Shown here: positions 42,456 through 50,195 of the stretch, one piece after another | Layout of the letters: every line of letters begins with the position of its first letter | How positions within the stretch are numbered: the first letter of the stretch is position 1 | Assembly (NCBI RefSeq): GCF_030129945.1 | Contig: NZ_JARRAF010000008.1 | Coordinates: 1 to 64,000, forward strand | Origin: Parachitinimonas caeni | Lineage (GTDB): Bacteria; Pseudomonadota; Gammaproteobacteria; Burkholderiales; Chitinimonadaceae | Length of the DNA: 64,000 nucleotides | Direction of reading: 5' to 3' | The notes under the pieces: generated by a model | Told to the model about the DNA's origin: nothing | Seen by the model: only the letters and a program-made list of their open reading frames with translations | The model's database searches: none | Translations under genes and position numbers: made by a program

Positions 42456-43160
42456 ATGCACGTACTAGATAATATGCACTGCGACAAAGACGATTGCGTG
42501 ATGACAAAGCACTCACAACTTGCAAATAACTTGCTGCAGCTACTTCGCGAGCACGACGTAAGTCAAAATCGACTCGCAGAAGCAACAAATGTCTCGCAAG
42601 CAACAATCAGCAGAATAATCAACAGTAAACATCAAGATGCGAGCACTGATACGCTCATAAAGATTGCTCATTTTTTCGGAATAACCGTCGAAAAACTGCG
42701 CGGCCAGGCCGTTCCCGCTCACGCGTCAATAGCGGCGGCACTCGCAAGCGCCGGTAGCGGCATCGCGATCTATCCGATCAAACTGCAAAAAAGAGACGGT
42801 GCGGTTATTGCGCAAGCAGACAAGCTCGGGCGCTCGCTCGACTTTCCCGCACTGCTCGATATCGAAAATGTGGGCAGGGCTTGGGCATACATGAAAATGC
42901 CGGATGACAGCATGTATCCGCACTTCACGGCCGGTGATCTGCTGATCGCCGATCTCAACTACAAGACAATCAACGAGGGCCGTTTCTACATTTTTGCAAT
43001 CGGCGACGAGCTGATTGTTCGCATCGTCAATCGACAGAGTGATGGCACGCTTCGCTTACGCGCGACAAATCCAGAACGCTATCCAGACATGCAGATCAAT
43101 GACAGCGAACCGAATATCGCAATGCTCGGGCGCATCTTCATTCGCCAACACCTGCTTTGA
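42456..43160 (+). CDS. CI-like prophage repressor, XRE plus S24 peptidase-like domain
   Basis: A 234-residue protein with an XRE helix-turn-helix at about 20-75 (SQNRLAEATNVSQATISRII). The LexA/CI-type S24 domain lies at about 110-234: MPDDSMYPHFTAGDLLIADL (catalytic serine in DSM), then GRFYIFAIGDELIVRIVNRQ. The position of the catalytic lysine appears to be arginine (IVRIV). Self-cleavage may therefore be weak or absent, and induction could depend on the Bro-N antirepressor instead. The start with AAGGA (42441-42445) was preferred over an ATG at 42501. CRISPR array 2 follows on the same strand with no terminator between. Confidence 0.85.
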   Translation: MHVLDNMHCDKDDCVMTKHSQLANNLLQLLREHDVSQNRLAEATNVSQATISRIINSKHQDASTDTLIKIAHFFGITVEKLRGQAVPAHASIAAALASAGSGIAIYPIKLQKRDGAVIAQADKLGRSLDFPALLDIENVGRAWAYMKMPDDSMYPHFTAGDLLIADLNYKTINEGRFYIFAIGDELIVRIVNRQSDGTLRLRATNPERYPDMQINDSEPNIAMLGRIFIRQHLL

Positions 43161-43294
43161 GCTTCACAAATAACGAAAGGAGAAAATATCAATTAAAACA
43201 AAGAACTACATCGAAAACATCAAAATCAAGTCATTTAGCATAATGAATAGTCAAGCCTTTGATTATTCATCACATTTATTGGAAATTCTCCAGG
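43161..43294 (+). promoter_or_regulatory. Leader of CRISPR array 2
   Basis: A 134-bp AT-rich stretch between the repressor stop and the first repeat; it holds GAAAGGAGAAAAT (43177-43189), shared with array 1. No intrinsic terminator is visible, so the array may be read from the repressor promoter as well as from any promoter here. No ORF is supported in it. Confidence 0.6.
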
Positions 43295-43802
43295 GTTTGC
43301 CGCCGAGTAGGCGGTTTAGAAGCTGGGGCCAGCCCCGTGGAAGGCGACATCACGGTTTGCCGCCGAGTAGGCGGTTTAGAAGGCAAGCGTGTGCTGTGTG
43401 ACGCGATGCTCGCGGTTTGCCGCCGAGTAGGCGGTTTAGAAGTTCATCTTGATTCCGGTTTTAGCTAGCTGTTTGTTTGCCGCCGAGTAGGCGGTTTAGA
43501 AGTCCAGCCCCCGATCTCTTGGGGTTTAGCCGGTGTTTGCCGCCGAGCAGGCGGCTTAGAAGGAGTGGATCACCGCCCAAGGGGGCGAGCTGTGGTTTGC
43601 CGCCGTGTAGGCGGTTTAGAAGAATTCGCTTTTTTGCATCTCTGAACTATCTGCGTTTGCCGCCGTGTAGGCGGTTTAGAAGATCAGGAAGGCGAACAGG
43701 TCGCCACCCTGCGCGTTTGCCGCCGTGTAGGCGGTTTAGAAGGATTGCTGATCGCTTCAGCACGAGCCTCTGCGGTTTGCCGCCGTGTAGGCGGTTTAGA
43801 AG
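43295..43802 (+). CRISPR. CRISPR array 2, type I-F-like repeats, 8 spacers
   Basis: Nine 28-bp repeats, 60 bp apart, with eight 32-nt spacers. The first four repeats are identical to array 1 (GTTTGCCGCCGAGTAGGCGG...). The fifth (43535) has two changes (GAGCAGGCGGC). The last four share GTG in place of GAG. The order supports a leader on the left and older repeats to the right. No clear match of these spacers to the window was noticed. There is no cas gene nearby. Confidence 0.97.
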
Positions 43803-43819
43803 AAGCAGGTGATTTGGAA

Positions 43820-43844
43820 AAGCTCGCGAAAGCGGGCTTTTTTC
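43820..43844 (+). terminator. Intrinsic terminator at the end of CRISPR array 2
   Basis: AGCTCGC-GAAA-GCGGGCT followed by a T run, 18 bp after the last repeat, gives the array a defined 3' end on the plus strand. Confidence 0.8.
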
Positions 43845-43936
43845 GTATCAGCCGCAGTTAACTATACGCAATGATAATTTTATTCTTAAAACGTCATTCA
43901 TTTCTCTCTCTTTGTGATGTAATGTGAATACATGTA

Positions 43937-43950
43937 TACGTTACGTATAT
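43937..43950. promoter_or_regulatory. Probable repressor operator at the early promoter
   Basis: TACGTTACGTATAT, a near copy of the 42422-42435 site, beside a further ATACATGTAT palindrome (43928-43937). It lies 40 bp upstream of the first early gene, where the repressor would shut off lytic genes. Confidence 0.6.
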
Positions 43951-43991
43951 TTTCAGCTGCTCACGCAGCTTTTTTCACAAGAGCGACAACC

Positions 43992-44201
43992 ATGCACACG
44001 AACGAACCAAAAACCGTGAAGTTCTGCATCAATTGCATCCACCACAACCACGTCGAGCAACCGCCAAAAGGCATGTCCAGCCACCAATGCACCCACCCGC
44101 GTGCCGCCCACCGCGTTACCGGCGCACCGGCAAACTGCGAAAGCATGCGCTGGAGTCCGTTATGCGGGGATAGCGCTCTTCTATTTGTTGAACGTACATA
44201 G
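43992..44201 (+). CDS. Small cysteine-rich early protein
   Basis: The 69-residue protein starts MHTNEPKTVKFCINCIHHNH. It has four cysteines and several histidines in a C-x2-C...C...C pattern (FCINC, HQCTHP, ANCES, PLCGD), so it could bind zinc. First gene of the rightward early cluster behind the repressor operator. Such proteins occur near the start of many phage early regions; function unknown. Confidence 0.5.
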   Translation: MHTNEPKTVKFCINCIHHNHVEQPPKGMSSHQCTHPRAAHRVTGAPANCESMRWSPLCGDSALLFVERT

Positions 44202-44223
44202 CTCATAACCTCAGGAGACCCCC

Positions 44224-44562
44224 ATGCGACTACTTTCCGACACACTCAGAGACATCGGCGCCGGCGCGTTGAACCATGAAGCCAGCGAGGCGTTGTCATC
44301 GCTAGTGCAGGCGGTGGATGAACACGGCAAAGCCGGTGCCCTCACCATCAAGATCAATCTGAAGCCGGCCGGACATCGCAGTTCCGGCACATTGACAGTC
44401 AGCTACGACGTCAGCGTGAAGAAACCGAGCGGCGAGCGGCCGAGCCAGATCATGTGGGGCACGCCCGAAGGCTCACTGCTGGCCGCAGACCCGCGCCAGC
44501 AGGCCCTGGACCTGCGCGAGGTACCGCGCCCGGCTACCGAACTCAAGACCGTCAACGGCTAA
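44224..44562 (+). CDS. Early phage protein, unknown
   Basis: The 112-residue product has an alpha-beta character (ALTIKINLKPAGHRSSGTLT, then VSYDVSVKKP and IMWGTPEGSLLAADPRQ). It precedes the zinc-finger protein and the DUF2303 gene, an arrangement common in prophage early regions. No function can be named. Ribosome site CAGGAGA upstream. Confidence 0.6.
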   Translation: MRLLSDTLRDIGAGALNHEASEALSSLVQAVDEHGKAGALTIKINLKPAGHRSSGTLTVSYDVSVKKPSGERPSQIMWGTPEGSLLAADPRQQALDLREVPRPATELKTVNG

Positions 44563-44573
44563 GCGTTCTGATC

Positions 44574-44783
44574 ATGGCCAAGCTATTCGATCAAGCCGCA
44601 GAACTCGAAGCCCAGCACCGCGAGCACGCGCTCGCCAACCAGCTGGCGCTGATCCGCCAACTGCACAGCCGCCCGCCTGCAGACAACTGCTGCGATTGCG
44701 ACGAACCAATTCCCGAACCACGCCGGCTCGCCGTACCAGGCTGCCAGCGCTGCATCGACTGCCAAACCCTCAGCGAACGCTAA
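44574..44783 (+). CDS. TraR/DksA-type C4 zinc-finger protein
   Basis: A 69-residue protein with an N-terminal helix (AKLFDQAAELEAQHREHAL) and the C4 signature CCDCDEPIPEPRRLAVPG followed by CQRCIDCQ. This is the TraR/DksA zinc finger seen in plasmid and phage regulators that bind RNA polymerase without ppGpp. The start at 44574 begins 11 nt after the preceding stop. It could modulate host or phage transcription early in infection. Confidence 0.75.
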   Translation: MAKLFDQAAELEAQHREHALANQLALIRQLHSRPPADNCCDCDEPIPEPRRLAVPGCQRCIDCQTLSER

Positions 44784-44801
44784 ACCCAACCGGAGGATGC
44801 C

Positions 44802-45680
44802 GTGTATCAAGACCCCACTACGCCCGAAAATTGCCCGAACCTGCTGCAAACCGCACTGAATGCCGCTGCCCAACCCAAGCTGGAACATATCTCGCTCGAC
44901 CAACTGATTGCCGGCCAGATCCCTGCCCTGCTGGTGCCCAAGACCCATGACATCAAGCTGCTGGACACGCTCGAAGCCAAGCTGCCGGGGCCACTGCGCA
45001 AATCAGGCCAGGTCAGCGTCGATGACGCCGACAGCTTCATTCAATATCTGAGCACGCATGGCGACCCCGAAGGCACTACGGTCTGGATGACGGCCGACTT
45101 CAGCCGGGGCAGCGTGCTGTTCACCGGCATCCTCAACGACCACAGCCGGCACGATGCGGCATGGCGTGACCATACCGTCCGCTTTGAGCCCGTCTATTCG
45201 GAAGAGTGGAAACGCTGGACCAGCAAGGACAAGACGGCGATGTCGCAAACCGAATTCGCCAGCTTCATTGAAGACAATCTGGGCGAGATCGCCCCGGCGG
45301 AAGGCATGCCCACCGGCAGCCAGATTCTGGAAATGGCGCTGACGTTTGAGGCAGCCGCCGAAAAGCGCTTCAAGAGCGCCACCCGGCTGCAGTCGGGCGG
45401 TGTCTCGCTCGAATACGTCGATCAGGAAGACGCCGCGACGCTGGCGCGGATGCAGATGTTCGAACGCTTCGCCCTGGGCATGGCGCCTTTCTTTGGCGGG
45501 CAAGCCTATCGCATCGATGCCCGCCTGAAGTACCGCATCCGCGAAGGCAAGCTGGCGCTCTGGTACGAACTGATCCGCCCCGACCGCGTGCTGCAGGATG
45601 CGACCGAAGCCCTGGCCGCCAAGATCCGCAATGAAGCGGGCTTTGCCTTCTATGTGGGCAAGCCGCTACTCAAGCCCTGA
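44802..45680 (+). CDS. DUF2303 family phage protein (YfdQ-like)
   Basis: A 292-residue protein starting at a GTG with GGAGG six nt before it. It matches the DUF2303/YfdQ pattern found in prophages such as CPS-53: HDIKLLDTLEAKLPGPLRKS, FIQYLSTHGDPEGTTVWMTA, and a C-terminal REGKLALWYELIRPDRVLQD. Function is unknown; it is an early gene, often near recombination or anti-restriction functions. Confidence 0.75.
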   Translation: MYQDPTTPENCPNLLQTALNAAAQPKLEHISLDQLIAGQIPALLVPKTHDIKLLDTLEAKLPGPLRKSGQVSVDDADSFIQYLSTHGDPEGTTVWMTADFSRGSVLFTGILNDHSRHDAAWRDHTVRFEPVYSEEWKRWTSKDKTAMSQTEFASFIEDNLGEIAPAEGMPTGSQILEMALTFEAAAEKRFKSATRLQSGGVSLEYVDQEDAATLARMQMFERFALGMAPFFGGQAYRIDARLKYRIREGKLALWYELIRPDRVLQDATEALAAKIRNEAGFAFYVGKPLLKP

Positions 45681-45749
45681 AGCGAACCGGTTGCAACCAT
45701 ACGCCCCGCTTGTTAGCGGGGATTTCTTAAGAACAACAGGAGAAACACC

Positions 45750-46004
45750 ATGCGCGAACTGACCATTGAAACCGTAAAACCCGGAATGCAGCTGATCAAC
45801 CGGCGGCAGCTACACAAGATCGTTCCGCTCTCGCCCAAGACCATTTACAACCTGGAAAAGCGCGGCGACTTCCCACAACGGATCGCCCTCACCAGTCGTA
45901 ACGTCGCCTGGGTTCTTTCTGAAGTCGAGGAATGGATCAACCAGCGTCAGGCCTCAGGCGCGAAAGCCAACCGTCCCGGCGTTACGCCGCATGTACGCGC
46001 TTGA
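45750..46004 (+). CDS. AlpA-like regulator / probable excisionase
   Basis: The 84-residue product has the AlpA helix-turn-helix (LINRRQLHKIVPLSPKTIYN, then LEKRGDFPQRIALTSRNVAW). It has a C-terminal EVEEWINQR, as usual for AlpA/Cox-type regulators that activate or assist excision. AGGAGA upstream of the ATG. Its 3' end overlaps that of the integrase by 23 bp tail to tail. Confidence 0.83.
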   Translation: MRELTIETVKPGMQLINRRQLHKIVPLSPKTIYNLEKRGDFPQRIALTSRNVAWVLSEVEEWINQRQASGAKANRPGVTPHVRA

Positions 46005-47187
46005 CGGTCCACTCATCAATCATGTCCGCCCAATCCTGCAACAAGGCCGTGCGCTGTTCCCGGTACTCAGCCTTGTTGTAGACGGCCCTGACGCCCTTCT
46101 GCTCGTGCGCCAGGCATTTCTCGATCCAGTCGGTGTTATAGCCAGCCTCGTGTAACAAGGTGCTGGCCGTACGCCGTAAATCATGCGGACCGAACTTGGC
46201 CAAGGGCTTCCCCTCCTTCTGTGCCAGGCGATAGGTCAGTGTCAGTACCTGATTGAGCGTCGCGCTACTCATTGGCAGATCTGAATCATACCGGGACGGC
46301 AGCACATACTCCGACCCGCCCGCAAAGGTCTTCAGCGCAATGAAGATATCCAGCACCTGCCGGGACAGAAACACCAGATGCGGATTGCGCCGCTTCATCC
46401 GCTCCTTCGGAATCGTCCAAAGTGCTTCGCTGAAACTGATCTCGCTCCACTTGGCATTGGTCAGTTCGCTTTTGCGGACCATGGTTAACAGCAACAGCTT
46501 GGCAGCTGCCCGGATCATTGGCGTGGTACCGATGCGCTCAATGTACTGGTACATCAGCGCAATCTCGTCGGGCGTCAACGCCCGGTCGCGGGGCTCGAAT
46601 CTCGCAATGGTCACTGACCGCACCAGATCCGCCGGATTCTCCACCTTCTGACCTCGTTCAATCGCCCACCGGTAGACCTGCGATACCACTTCCCGCACAT
46701 GCACTGCCGTCGCTGGCGCACCGCGATCGATAATGGTATCGGTCAACGCCCGCAAATCCTCGTGGGTGATCTCATCCAGCTTTCGATTGCCGAATTTCGA
46801 CTTCACATCGCGCTCGTAAATGGAACGGCGCATATCGCGGGTGGAGTCGGCCATCTGATAACCACGCAGCCACTTTTCCGCCCACTCGCCAAAGGTCTCG
46901 CCACCGCTGACACGAGCCTTGGCACGCGCCTTTTCCTTGGCGGGCGACTTGCCTTTCGCAAGTAATTTCTTGGCCTCCCCCAGCCGCTCACGGGCTTCCG
47001 ACAGCGAGATGCCCCCGATACCGTAACGTCCGAAGGTAATCGTCTCTTGCCGGCCATTGATTGCATAGTTGTAACGGAACGAGATGGAGCCGGCCGGAGT
47101 GACGGCTACATAGAGACCATCGCGGTCGTTCACTTTGTAGAGCTTGTCTTGCGGTTTGAGGTGGCGCAACTTGGTATCAGTGAGCAT
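45982..47187 (-). CDS. P4-type tyrosine integrase
   Basis: The 401-residue recombinase has an N-terminal DUF4102 arm-binding domain (LTDTKLRHLKPQDKLYKVND, ITFGRYGIGGISLSEAR), a core-binding domain, and a catalytic domain. The latter has Arg in TMVRKSELTNAKW (about 237), the HDLRR box (about 337), His in CLAHEQKGV and Tyr in AVYNKAEY (about 369). It integrates the prophage at the guaA 3' end, judged from the adjacent attachment repeat. I chose the ATG at 47187; the longer frame uses TTG. Confidence 0.95.
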   Translation of the reverse strand: MLTDTKLRHLKPQDKLYKVNDRDGLYVAVTPAGSISFRYNYAINGRQETITFGRYGIGGISLSEARERLGEAKKLLAKGKSPAKEKARAKARVSGGETFGEWAEKWLRGYQMADSTRDMRRSIYERDVKSKFGNRKLDEITHEDLRALTDTIIDRGAPATAVHVREVVSQVYRWAIERGQKVENPADLVRSVTIARFEPRDRALTPDEIALMYQYIERIGTTPMIRAAAKLLLLTMVRKSELTNAKWSEISFSEALWTIPKERMKRRNPHLVFLSRQVLDIFIALKTFAGGSEYVLPSRYDSDLPMSSATLNQVLTLTYRLAQKEGKPLAKFGPHDLRRTASTLLHEAGYNTDWIEKCLAHEQKGVRAVYNKAEYREQRTALLQDWADMIDEWTVKRVHAA

Positions 47188-47211
47188 GATCAAGGTCTTG
47201 ATAGGCGAAAA

Positions 47212-47316
47212 ATACCATGATGAAAGTGACCATCTTTTTCAAGCTTAAATCCTTATACATAAAGGGTTTAAGTGATTTTCATACCATGATACCCCAGGAA
47301 ATGGCTACATGGTATC
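47212..47316. promoter_or_regulatory. Integrase arm-site-like repeats
   Basis: ATACCATG occurs at 47212-47219 and 47281-47288 and, inverted, at 47309-47316, with further CCATG fragments up to 47375. They lie between the integrase start and the right attachment core, as expected for arm-type binding sites. The rest of 47188-47490 shows no gene. Confidence 0.5.
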
Positions 47317-47423
47317 GATGGCTGATCATGGCATCACATCAAATCTGTACCACAAACCATGCCATGAAAATTTGTGACTCACCGGTGCCGGTTTGTACTA
47401 GACATTCCTGAACAGGAAATAAG

Positions 47424-47455
47424 AAAAGCCCGCAGTGACGCGGGCTTTTGCATGT
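47424..47455. terminator. Intrinsic terminator near the right prophage end
   Basis: AAAAGCCCGC-AGTGAC-GCGGGCTTTT is a perfect hairpin with A and T tracts on either side, so it works in both directions. It now lies 39 bp downstream of guaA and ends transcription from that gene into the prophage. Confidence 0.85.
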
Positions 47456-47490
47456 TTCTTACCAGACAGTGAAGCCGATTTTCTGACGGA

Positions 47491-47505
47491 AAATCACTCC
47501 CACTC
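47491..47505. repeat. Right attachment-site core
   Basis: Identical to 2480-2494. It overlaps the guaA stop codon and last three codons, which therefore remain intact. Confidence 0.88.
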
Positions 47506-49071
47506 GATCGTTGCAGGGGGCTTACCCGAGACATCGTAAACCACCCGATTGATGCCACGGACTTCATTAATAATTCGATTCGACACTCGGCCCAGTAATT
47601 CATAGGGCAACTCGGCCCAGTGTGCTGTCATGAAATCACTGGTAACTACGGCTCTGAGGGCAACAACGTACTCATAGGTACGACCATCCCCCATCACCCC
47701 TACCGACTTGACCGGCAGGAAGACCGCAAATGCCTGGCTTGTCTTGTCGTACCAACTCTTGCCATCGGTATCTTTAGTGTTACGAAGTTCTTCAATAAAG
47801 ATATGGTCGGCACGTCTTAGCAGGTCGGCGTGCTCTCGACGGACTTCACCAAGAATCCGTACGCCAAGGCCCGGGCCAGGAAACGGATGGCGGTAAACCA
47901 TTTCTGGCGGCAAACCTAAAGCCACTCCAAGTTCTCGCACTTCATCCTTGAATAGCTCGCGTAGTGGTTCTAGCAGTTTCAGGTGCAGGGATTCCGGCAG
48001 GCCACCGACATTGTGGTGACTCTTGATGGTGTGTGCTTTCTTTGTCTTGGAGCCAGCCGACTCAATTACATCAGGGTAGATAGTGCCCTGAGCCAGCCAT
48101 TTTGCTTGCGGCAGCTTCTTCGCCTCACGCTGGAAAACTTCTACAAACTCGCGACCGATGATCTTGCGCTTTTGTTCCGGATCGGAAATACCTTGCAGGT
48201 GATGCAGAAATTCGGCGGAGGCATCAACATGGATCACTTTCACCCCGAGGTTGGCGGCAAAAGTTTGCATGACGTGCTCAGCCTCATTCAGGCGAAGCAG
48301 GCCATGATCCACAAAAACGCAGGTAAGCTGATTGCCGATGGCACGGTGGATCAACGCAGCAGCAACGGAGCTATCAACACCGCCAGACAATCCGAGAATG
48401 ACTTCCTCAGCACCGACCTGCTCACGGATCTTCTGGACGGCCTCTTCAATGTAGTTCGGCATAGTCCAAGATGGTTGAGCCTTGCAGATACTCAGAACAA
48501 ACTGGCTTAGTATCGCTTTGCCCTGTTTGGTGTGGGTCACTTCAGGATGAAACTGTACGCCATAGATCTTGCGTGCATCGTCGGCAATCGCGGCAATCGG
48601 GCAAGCCGTGCTTTCGCCAATAACAGAGAAACCCGCCGGGAGGGCGGTAACTTTGTCTCCGTGACTCATCCATACATCCAGCAAGTTACCGCCCTGTGGA
48701 TCGACTTTGTCCTGAATGCCCGCAAACAAAGCAGCATGGCCGAGTGTACGAACTTCTGCGTAACCGAATTCACGAACCGTACCCGGTTCAACTTTGCCAC
48801 CCAGAGCCTGGGCCATCCATTGCATACCGTAGCAAATCCCTAGAACAGGCACCCCCAGTTCAAACAGCTTCGGATCTGCATGATAGGTATCAGCGTCGTA
48901 AACAGAATTGGGGCCGCCGGACAAAATAATGCCCGTCGGTTTGAACTCGCGAATGAACTCGATGGAAGCATCGTAGGGATGAAGTTCGCAATAGACATGC
49001 GCTTCTCGGACACGGCGCGCGATGAGTTGGGCTACTTGGGAACCGAAATCGAGGATGAGGATTTTGTCCAT
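47494..49071 (-). CDS. guaA: GMP synthase (glutamine-hydrolysing)
   Basis: The 525-residue enzyme converts XMP to GMP using glutamine. The class I amidotransferase domain has [20 protein letters not shown] (catalytic Cys) and [10 protein letters not shown]. The ATP-pyrophosphatase domain has [20 protein letters not shown] (the SGGVDS loop), and the C-terminal dimerisation domain ends PPATIEWE. The last codons are the prophage attachment site, unchanged by integration. Confidence 0.98.
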   Translation of the reverse strand: MDKILILDFGSQVAQLIARRVREAHVYCELHPYDASIEFIREFKPTGIILSGGPNSVYDADTYHADPKLFELGVPVLGICYGMQWMAQALGGKVEPGTVREFGYAEVRTLGHAALFAGIQDKVDPQGGNLLDVWMSHGDKVTALPAGFSVIGESTACPIAAIADDARKIYGVQFHPEVTHTKQGKAILSQFVLSICKAQPSWTMPNYIEEAVQKIREQVGAEEVILGLSGGVDSSVAAALIHRAIGNQLTCVFVDHGLLRLNEAEHVMQTFAANLGVKVIHVDASAEFLHHLQGISDPEQKRKIIGREFVEVFQREAKKLPQAKWLAQGTIYPDVIESAGSKTKKAHTIKSHHNVGGLPESLHLKLLEPLRELFKDEVRELGVALGLPPEMVYRHPFPGPGLGVRILGEVRREHADLLRRADHIFIEELRNTKDTDGKSWYDKTSQAFAVFLPVKSVGVMGDGRTYEYVVALRAVVTSDFMTAHWAELPYELLGRVSNRIINEVRGINRVVYDVSGKPPATIEWE

Positions 49072-49306
49072 GAAAAGGTCTCGCGCAAAAACCGGATTTT
49101 ACCTGATCCAGGCACTATTGACGTTTCATTTTCGGATCAAACCTGAGGGAGAGGTGTTGTGATAGATCGCCCAGTTGGGCCAACCTGACTACTCTCATCA
49201 CACTCCGGCGGCCATAGGCAGCCGGAAATGGGCCGTACTGAAGAGATATCGTTTCGGCAAATACGCTGTCATCGCTCAGGACTCAGGCAGATGACAGGCG
49301 TGTGCG

Positions 49307-49756
49307 CTAGCGCACTTTATGTTTCATCAGGCGCTGCTTGTCTCGCTGCCATTCCCGGTCTTTGGTGGACTCGCGCTTGTCATGCAGTTGCTTACCCTTG
49401 GCAAGGCCAATCTCGATCTTGATGCGACCTTTGGCATAATGCATATCCAACGGCGCCAGGGTATAGCCGGCTCGCTCGACGCTGCCGATCAGACGATTGA
49501 TCTCCCGCTGGTTCAGCAGCAGCTTGCGATCTCGTGTAGGGTCAGGATGAATGTGGGTCGAGGCTGTCGGCAGCGGTGAAATGTGGGCGCCTACCAGATA
49601 AAACGCACCATTTCGCGGCAGCACGTAGCTTTCCTTGATCTGTATTCTGCCAGCACGGATAGCCTTGACTTCCCAGCCTTCCAGCACCAGCCCTGCCTCG
49701 TATTTCTCTTCAATAAAATAATCGTGATAGGCCTTACGATTCTCGATAATCGACAT
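49307..49756 (-). CDS. smpB: SsrA-binding protein SmpB
   Basis: The 149-residue protein has the SmpB signature: [40 protein letters not shown], then [14 protein letters not shown] and a basic C-terminal tail ([20 protein letters not shown]). It escorts tmRNA to stalled ribosomes. The spacer to guaA (49072-49306) shows no gene. Confidence 0.98.
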   Translation of the reverse strand: MSIIENRKAYHDYFIEEKYEAGLVLEGWEVKAIRAGRIQIKESYVLPRNGAFYLVGAHISPLPTASTHIHPDPTRDRKLLLNQREINRLIGSVERAGYTLAPLDMHYAKGRIKIEIGLAKGKQLHDKRESTKDREWQRDKQRLMKHKVR

Positions 49757-50189
49757 GGATAATTTCCAGGTGATAGAGTGCCGCGCAGTTTTTTAGGGCA
49801 CTCGTTTACACTTAAATTAAATACAAAGCCCCTGCCTGAGCGGTGCCGAGGTACGGTTTTCAACGCTACCATGACGCCGTGACCGGGAATCACGGCATTG
49901 GCAATTGCGAATACCCGCCAGAAGTACAGGTCCAGGGCTCAAGCAAAATCCAGACAAACCAAGGCGATACAGAAGCCGCATAACCCCGTAGGGGCTTCAT
50001 CGCAATGTATCCAGCCGTAGCAAAAAATATGATCAGGGTCAGAATCTGGGTGAAAGCATAGCGACATGCCACCAATTACAGACAAGATGATCACCGGACT
50101 CTCACTCTCTTCGGACCGAAGAAGGCGAAGAACAAGATCAACCGGGCCAAGGATTCTACTCCAATCATAGCGGCCCCCTCAAAACGCGA
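49757..50189. other. Intergenic region, no gene supported
   Basis: About 430 bp between the divergent smpB and asparaginase genes. Overlapping frames are short and without ribosome sites or recognisable protein features. The region must hold the two promoters; an AT-rich stretch near 49800-49825 is the best candidate for the smpB side. Confidence 0.5.
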
Positions 50190-50195
50190 ATGCTC

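Larger units (their letters stand above)
2480..47505. mobile_element. Complete prophage integrated at the 3' end of guaA
   Basis: About 45.0 kb bounded by 15-bp direct repeats, with a P4-type integrase at the right end. It carries full head, tail, lysis, replication and lysogeny modules, so it looks intact. Terminase, portal, gpW, gpZ-like protein and a frameshifted gpG/gpT indicate a lambda-like siphovirus plan. The primase-helicase is of the P4/D5 type. Accessory cargo includes two CRISPR arrays, a LuxR operon, two VapBC pairs, and secreted or lipoprotein morons. No cas gene is present. Confidence 0.93.

Noticed and set aside
43259..43812. Open frames across CRISPR array 2
   Set aside because: Same cause: translated repeats, not genes.
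47217..47411. Small plus-strand frame between the integrase and guaA
   Set aside because: It lies in the arm-site region, has no ribosome site and no family-like sequence.
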